Assembly (NCBI RefSeq): GCF_025149945.1
Contig: NZ_JALXVH010000005.1
Span: 1-64,000, forward strand
DNA: 64,000 nt
Direction: 5' to 3'
From: Kocuria sp. p3-SID1428
GTDB taxonomy: Bacteria > Actinomycetota > Actinomycetes > Actinomycetales > Micrococcaceae
The position numbers were made by a program, and so were the translations under genes. Every line of letters starts with the position of its first letter. The stretch's first letter is position 1. Positions 61,161 through 64,000 of the stretch are shown here, piece by piece. Under the pieces are notes generated by a model, which was given only the letters and a program-made list of their open reading frames with translations, had not been told where the DNA came from and did not search any database.

Positions 61161-62630
61161 GTGTCGCAGCTCAGCCAGGACCCCCGCCAGGATGTCGCCC
61201 CGTCTGCTCCCGCCGGGGCGGCTCCGCGACTCGAGTCCCGGCCCACGACCGCCGAGCGCCTGATCGGGGTCCTCTCCGACCCCTCGGATCCGGACTGGCG
61301 CCGTCCCGGGCCCGGTGCCACGGGGCTGCGCCGCGATGTCCTGGGGGCCCTGGCTCTGTTCGGGGTGGCCGCCCTCATCCTGGCCCTGCTCGAGAGCTTC
61401 GCCGGCACGAGCGAGGACCGGCCCCGCTGGCTGGGCTATCTCATGGTCGCGCTGCAGATCCTGCCGCTGGCCGGGCGCCGCCGCTGGCCCGCTGCGGTCA
61501 TGGTGGTCTCCACGGCGGTCTACGTGATCGGCTACTACCTGACACCCATGGCGGCGGGTCAGTCTGGGACGGTGCTCGGGCTGTACGTCGCGGTCTACAC
61601 GCTCGTGGCCTGGGGGCCTTCGCGGCAGGTCGTGCGCATCATCGTGGCCCTGTTCCTGGTCCTTCTGCTGCTTTGGGTGGGCATCGACCTGGCCATCACG
61701 GGCTCGTACGCAGAGATGGTCGAGGAGCTCGACTCCCAGGCCGGGCCCTTCGAGCCCATGTCCGCCTATTCGGCCTACTCCTTCCTGCTCAACATCCTGG
61801 GCTTCGGCATCACGATCTTCCTGGGGTGGACCTCGTGGCGCTCGGCGCTGCGCGGCCATCAGAACCGCGCGCAGGCCGAGCAGCTGCGCAGCCAGTCGCA
61901 GCGCCTGGCCTGGCAGGCGGTCGTCGAAGAGCGCCTGCGGATCGCCCGCGAGCTGCACGACGTGATCGCCCACCACGTCTCGGCCATCGGGATCCAGGCC
62001 GGGGCAGCCCGGAAGGTCCTGCACCGAGATTCCGAGCTGGCGGCCGAGGCGCTGCGCTCGATCGAGGGATCCAGCCGCCAGGCCGTGAGCGAGACCCGGC
62101 AGCTGCTGGGCGTCCTGCGAGCGGACTCGGACGCGGAGGCCGCCGATGGACAGCCGCGAGCGGAGACGGCGCCGGCGACGAGCCCCGGGCCCCGGCTGGA
62201 GGAGATCGAGCAGCTCGCACGCGAGCACGCCCAGCGCGGCCTGTCGGTGACGGTCACCTGGGTCGGCGGGGCAGAGGCCGCTGAGCTGCCGCCGACCCTC
62301 GGGCTGTCCATGTACCGCTGCGTCCAGGAGGCGCTGTCGAACGTGGTGCGCCACTCCACCGCCACCAGCGCCGAGGTCGTGATCCGCAGCATCCGCCGGG
62401 ACGACCACGGCTCCGGGGCAGCGCAGGCGATCGAGCTCGAGGTGCTGGACGGGGGAAGGCCCCGTGCGGGCAGCGCCGGCACCGGCTTCGGACTGCGAGG
62501 ACTGCGCGAACGGGTCCAGCTCCACGGCGGGACGGTGGAGATCGGCAGCCGGGAGCCCGGGCCCGGCTGGCGCGTGCGGGCGAGGTTCCCGCTCGAGAGG
62601 CTCGGTCCCGAGGCGCCCGACTCGGAATGA
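61161..62630 (+). CDS. Two-component sensor histidine kinase, NarL-partner type (HisKA_3)
   Basis: This is a 489-residue membrane kinase. The N-terminal half holds several membrane helices (about residues 55-230, e.g. VLGALALFGVAALILALLES and IIVALFLVLLLLWVGIDLAI) with no sizeable extracellular domain, so it probably senses a membrane or intramembrane signal. The dimerisation/phosphoacceptor box RLRIARELHDVIAHHVSAIG contains His266. The ATPase domain has the N box (YRCVQEALSNVVRHS) and G box (GTGFGLRGLRERV). The response regulator begins 13 bp after its stop, so the two form one operon. The GTG start follows TAGCGT by six bases. Confidence 0.93.
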   Translation: MSQLSQDPRQDVAPSAPAGAAPRLESRPTTAERLIGVLSDPSDPDWRRPGPGATGLRRDVLGALALFGVAALILALLESFAGTSEDRPRWLGYLMVALQILPLAGRRRWPAAVMVVSTAVYVIGYYLTPMAAGQSGTVLGLYVAVYTLVAWGPSRQVVRIIVALFLVLLLLWVGIDLAITGSYAEMVEELDSQAGPFEPMSAYSAYSFLLNILGFGITIFLGWTSWRSALRGHQNRAQAEQLRSQSQRLAWQAVVEERLRIARELHDVIAHHVSAIGIQAGAARKVLHRDSELAAEALRSIEGSSRQAVSETRQLLGVLRADSDAEAADGQPRAETAPATSPGPRLEEIEQLAREHAQRGLSVTVTWVGGAEAAELPPTLGLSMYRCVQEALSNVVRHSTATSAEVVIRSIRRDDHGSGAAQAIELEVLDGGRPRAGSAGTGFGLRGLRERVQLHGGTVEIGSREPGPGWRVRARFPLERLGPEAPDSE

Positions 62631-62643
62631 GAGGATCACAGCC

Positions 62644-63429
62644 ATGACCTCTGTGCTGCTGGCCGATGACCATGCTCTCGTGCGCTCAGGCTTCGCCATG
62701 GTGCTCTCCGTCGAGGACGACCTCGAGGTCGTGGGCCAGGCCGCCGATGGTCGCCAGGCCGTGGAGAGGGTTGCCGAGGGCGGTGTCGACGTCGTGCTGA
62801 TGGACGTGCAGATGCCGGACATGGACGGGCTCGAGGCCACCCGGCGCATCGTGGTCGCAGGCGGAGCCAAGGTCATCATCCTCACGACCTTCGACCGGGA
62901 GGACTACCTGTTCGAGGCGCTGCGCGCCGGGGCTTCGGGCTTCCTGCTCAAGAACGCCGACCCGGACGATCTGGTCGACGCCGTGCGCTCGGTGGCCGAC
63001 GGTCACGCGCTGCTGGCTCCGGAGGCCACGGTGCGGGTGATCCAGCGGTGGGTCGCCGCGGACGCAGCGGCTCCGGGCGCTTCCGCCCCCCACGGCGCAG
63101 CCGCGCCGACGTCGGCAGCCGCTGCGCAGCGCACGACCGGGACGACGGCGACCATTCCCTCCGCCGGCCCAACCACCGAAGTCGGCGCATCGGGCCCGGG
63201 GCGTCCGTCCGAGGAGCATCGCCGTCTGCTAGAGGGCCTGACCGAGCGGGAGTCCGAGATCCTTCGGCTCATGGCCGAGGGGCTGTCCAACGCCGAGATC
63301 GCCCAGCGCCTGTTCGTCGGCTCGGCCACCGTGAAGACCCATGTGTCGAATGTGCTGGCCAAGACCGGCAGTCGCGATCGGGTCCAGGCCGTCGTGCTGG
63401 CGCACCGGGCCGGCGTCGTCGGGTCCTGA
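62644..63429 (+). CDS. Response regulator, NarL/LuxR family
   Basis: This is a 261-residue regulator. The receiver domain (residues 1-120) has Asp8/Asp9, the phosphoacceptor Asp54 in VVLMDVQMPDMDG, and the conserved Lys in GFLLKNADPDDLV. A LuxR-type helix-turn-helix at the C-terminus (LTERESEILRLMAEGLSNAE, then VKTHVSNVLAKTGSRDR) binds DNA. The two are separated by an Ala/Thr/Pro-rich linker of about 60 residues, unusually long for this family. The ATG has AGAGGA at a suitable distance. It is partner to the kinase immediately upstream; an ABC transporter operon begins 179 bp downstream and is a likely target. Confidence 0.94.
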   Translation: MTSVLLADDHALVRSGFAMVLSVEDDLEVVGQAADGRQAVERVAEGGVDVVLMDVQMPDMDGLEATRRIVVAGGAKVIILTTFDREDYLFEALRAGASGFLLKNADPDDLVDAVRSVADGHALLAPEATVRVIQRWVAADAAAPGASAPHGAAAPTSAAAAQRTTGTTATIPSAGPTTEVGASGPGRPSEEHRRLLEGLTERESEILRLMAEGLSNAEIAQRLFVGSATVKTHVSNVLAKTGSRDRVQAVVLAHRAGVVGS

Positions 63430-63448
63430 AGCGCACGATCTCGGGCCG

Positions 63449-63466
63449 CTCCGCCTCGCGGCGGAG
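63449..63466 (+). terminator. Short hairpin after the response regulator
   Basis: CTCCGCC-TCGC-GGCGGAG, a 7-bp perfect stem with a four-base loop, lies 20 bp past the stop codon. It has no U-run, so support is moderate. Confidence 0.45.
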
Positions 63467-63542
63467 GCCTCGTCCGTGCCCAGACGCTGGGCTGTCCCGG
63501 AGGTTCCGTCGCACGGCGGAGGACCGCGGCGAGGCCCGTCCC

Positions 63543-63548
63543 TAGGCT
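63543..63548 (+). promoter_or_regulatory. Candidate -10 box (TAGGCT) of the ABC transporter operon
   Basis: TAGGCT matches the hexamer used by smc and the FAH-family gene, but here it lies 60 bp upstream of a start that has its own AGGAG. It therefore predicts a leadered message. Confidence 0.45.
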
Positions 63549-63607
63549 GGTCCCAGTTGCGCTGGGGGAGCTGCCCCGGCGCTGAGGCCGAGAGCTCAGG
63601 AGCCCAC

Positions 63608-64000
63608 GTGAGCAGCACGCAGACAGCGCAGGAGACGCCCTCCGACGGCGCCGTGAGCCGCAGCACCACCTACTCGCCGCCCAGCCGGGGCCATCGGCTC
63701 GAGGTCCGCGGCCTGACCCGCACGTTCGGCGAGAAGTCCGCCGTCGACGACGTCTCCTTCACCGTGGAGCCCGGGGGCATGACGGGGTTCATCGGGGCCA
63801 ACGGCGCCGGGAAGACCACGACCATGCGCATGATGATGGGCGTGCTGCGGATCCATTCCGGGCAGGTGCTCTGGGACGGCCGCCCGATCACCGCCGCCGA
63901 CCGCGCGGGGTTCGGGTACATGCCGGAGGAGCGCGGGCTGTATCCCAAGCAGGGGATCCTGGACCAGCTCGGCTACCTCGGTCAGCTGCACGGCATGGAG
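63608..64000 (+). CDS. ABC transporter ATP-binding protein (partial, runs off the window)
   Basis: The first 131 residues of an ABC ATPase are visible. After a 30-residue Ser/Thr-rich extension comes RLEVRGLTRTFGEKSAVDDV, then Walker A in GFIGANGAGKTTTMRMMMGV. Next are the Q-loop region FGYMPEERGLYPKQGI and the beginning of the helical domain. The sequence resembles DrrA/NatA-type ATPases of two-component exporters. The GTG at 63608 is fixed by AGGAG five bases upstream. Signature and Walker B lie beyond position 64000, and a permease gene would be expected to follow. Its position next to a NarL-type two-component system suggests regulation by it. Confidence 0.88.
   Translation, partial: MSSTQTAQETPSDGAVSRSTTYSPPSRGHRLEVRGLTRTFGEKSAVDDVSFTVEPGGMTGFIGANGAGKTTTMRMMMGVLRIHSGQVLWDGRPITAADRAGFGYMPEERGLYPKQGILDQLGYLGQLHGME

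Overview
The window is 64 kb of GC-rich (roughly 70 percent) actinobacterial chromosome. Three things point to a Micrococcales/Micrococcaceae-type organism (Micrococcus or Kocuria-like; the genus cannot be fixed from sequence alone). There is an oleA-oleBC-oleD long-chain olefin operon with the OleB-OleC fusion known from Micrococcus. bL32 has no zinc cysteines. The codon usage is strongly GC-biased. The backbone order ilvB-ilvN-ilvC ... leuB ... FAH-family gene-gltX-tRNA-Gln/Glu ... IclR-leuC-leuD ... gpsA-ddl-DUF3515-thiL-DAK2-recG-rsmD-coaD ... DUF177-rnc-mutM-smc-ftsY-amtB-glnB-ffh is, from memory, essentially the M. tuberculosis order from Rv3003c to Rv2916c. This is therefore core chromosome, with extra genes slotted into an ancient gene order.

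Layout. 1-5.5 kb: a MarR regulator, malate:quinone oxidoreductase, an orphan family-5 solute-binding lipoprotein, tRNA-Leu, a Bcp peroxiredoxin with an apparent frameshift near its start, a second MarR regulator and tRNA-Lys. 5.5-17.1 kb: branched-chain amino acid synthesis (ilvBNC under a leader-peptide attenuator, then leuB and ilvE), with an AIM24 protein, metG, an FAH-family hydrolase and gltX. 17.2-17.6 kb: tRNA-Gln and two identical tRNA-Glu genes. 18-21.4 kb: a translationally coupled pair of dynamin-like membrane GTPases. 21.5-24.5 kb: an LtbR/NdgR-type IclR regulator divergent from leuCD. 24.6-34.9 kb: envelope and precursor genes (murA with a structured leader, plsC, gpsA, ddl), then DUF3515, thiL, DAK2, recG and rsmD. 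35-40.9 kb: UDP-glucose dehydrogenase, a PLP aminotransferase, coaD, DUF177, rpmF, rnc and mutM. 40.9-48.7 kb: an insertion in the backbone between mutM and smc, holding two palindromic repeats, an orphan antitoxin, the ole operon and a divergent FMN-dependent glutamate-synthase-like gene. 48.7-59 kb: smc, an MFS exporter, ftsY, amtB-glnB behind a GlnR-like operator, and ffh; glnD is missing from its usual place. 59-64 kb: a Nudix hydrolase, an unrecognised membrane-associated protein, a NarL-type two-component system and the start of an ABC transporter ATPase, cut by the window edge.

Regulation. The most pervasive signal is a -10 hexamer (mostly TAGNNT, TANNNT or NANNAT) ending 6-9 bases before an ATG or GTG, usually with no ribosome-binding site. 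It occurs before at least fourteen genes, which predicts leaderless mRNAs. The most interesting local structures are the ilvB attenuator, whose leader peptide itself looks leaderless, the foldable murA leader that would bury its own start codon, and two families of intergenic palindromes whose copies show paired (compensatory) substitutions. No insertion sequence, prophage, CRISPR array or rRNA was seen.
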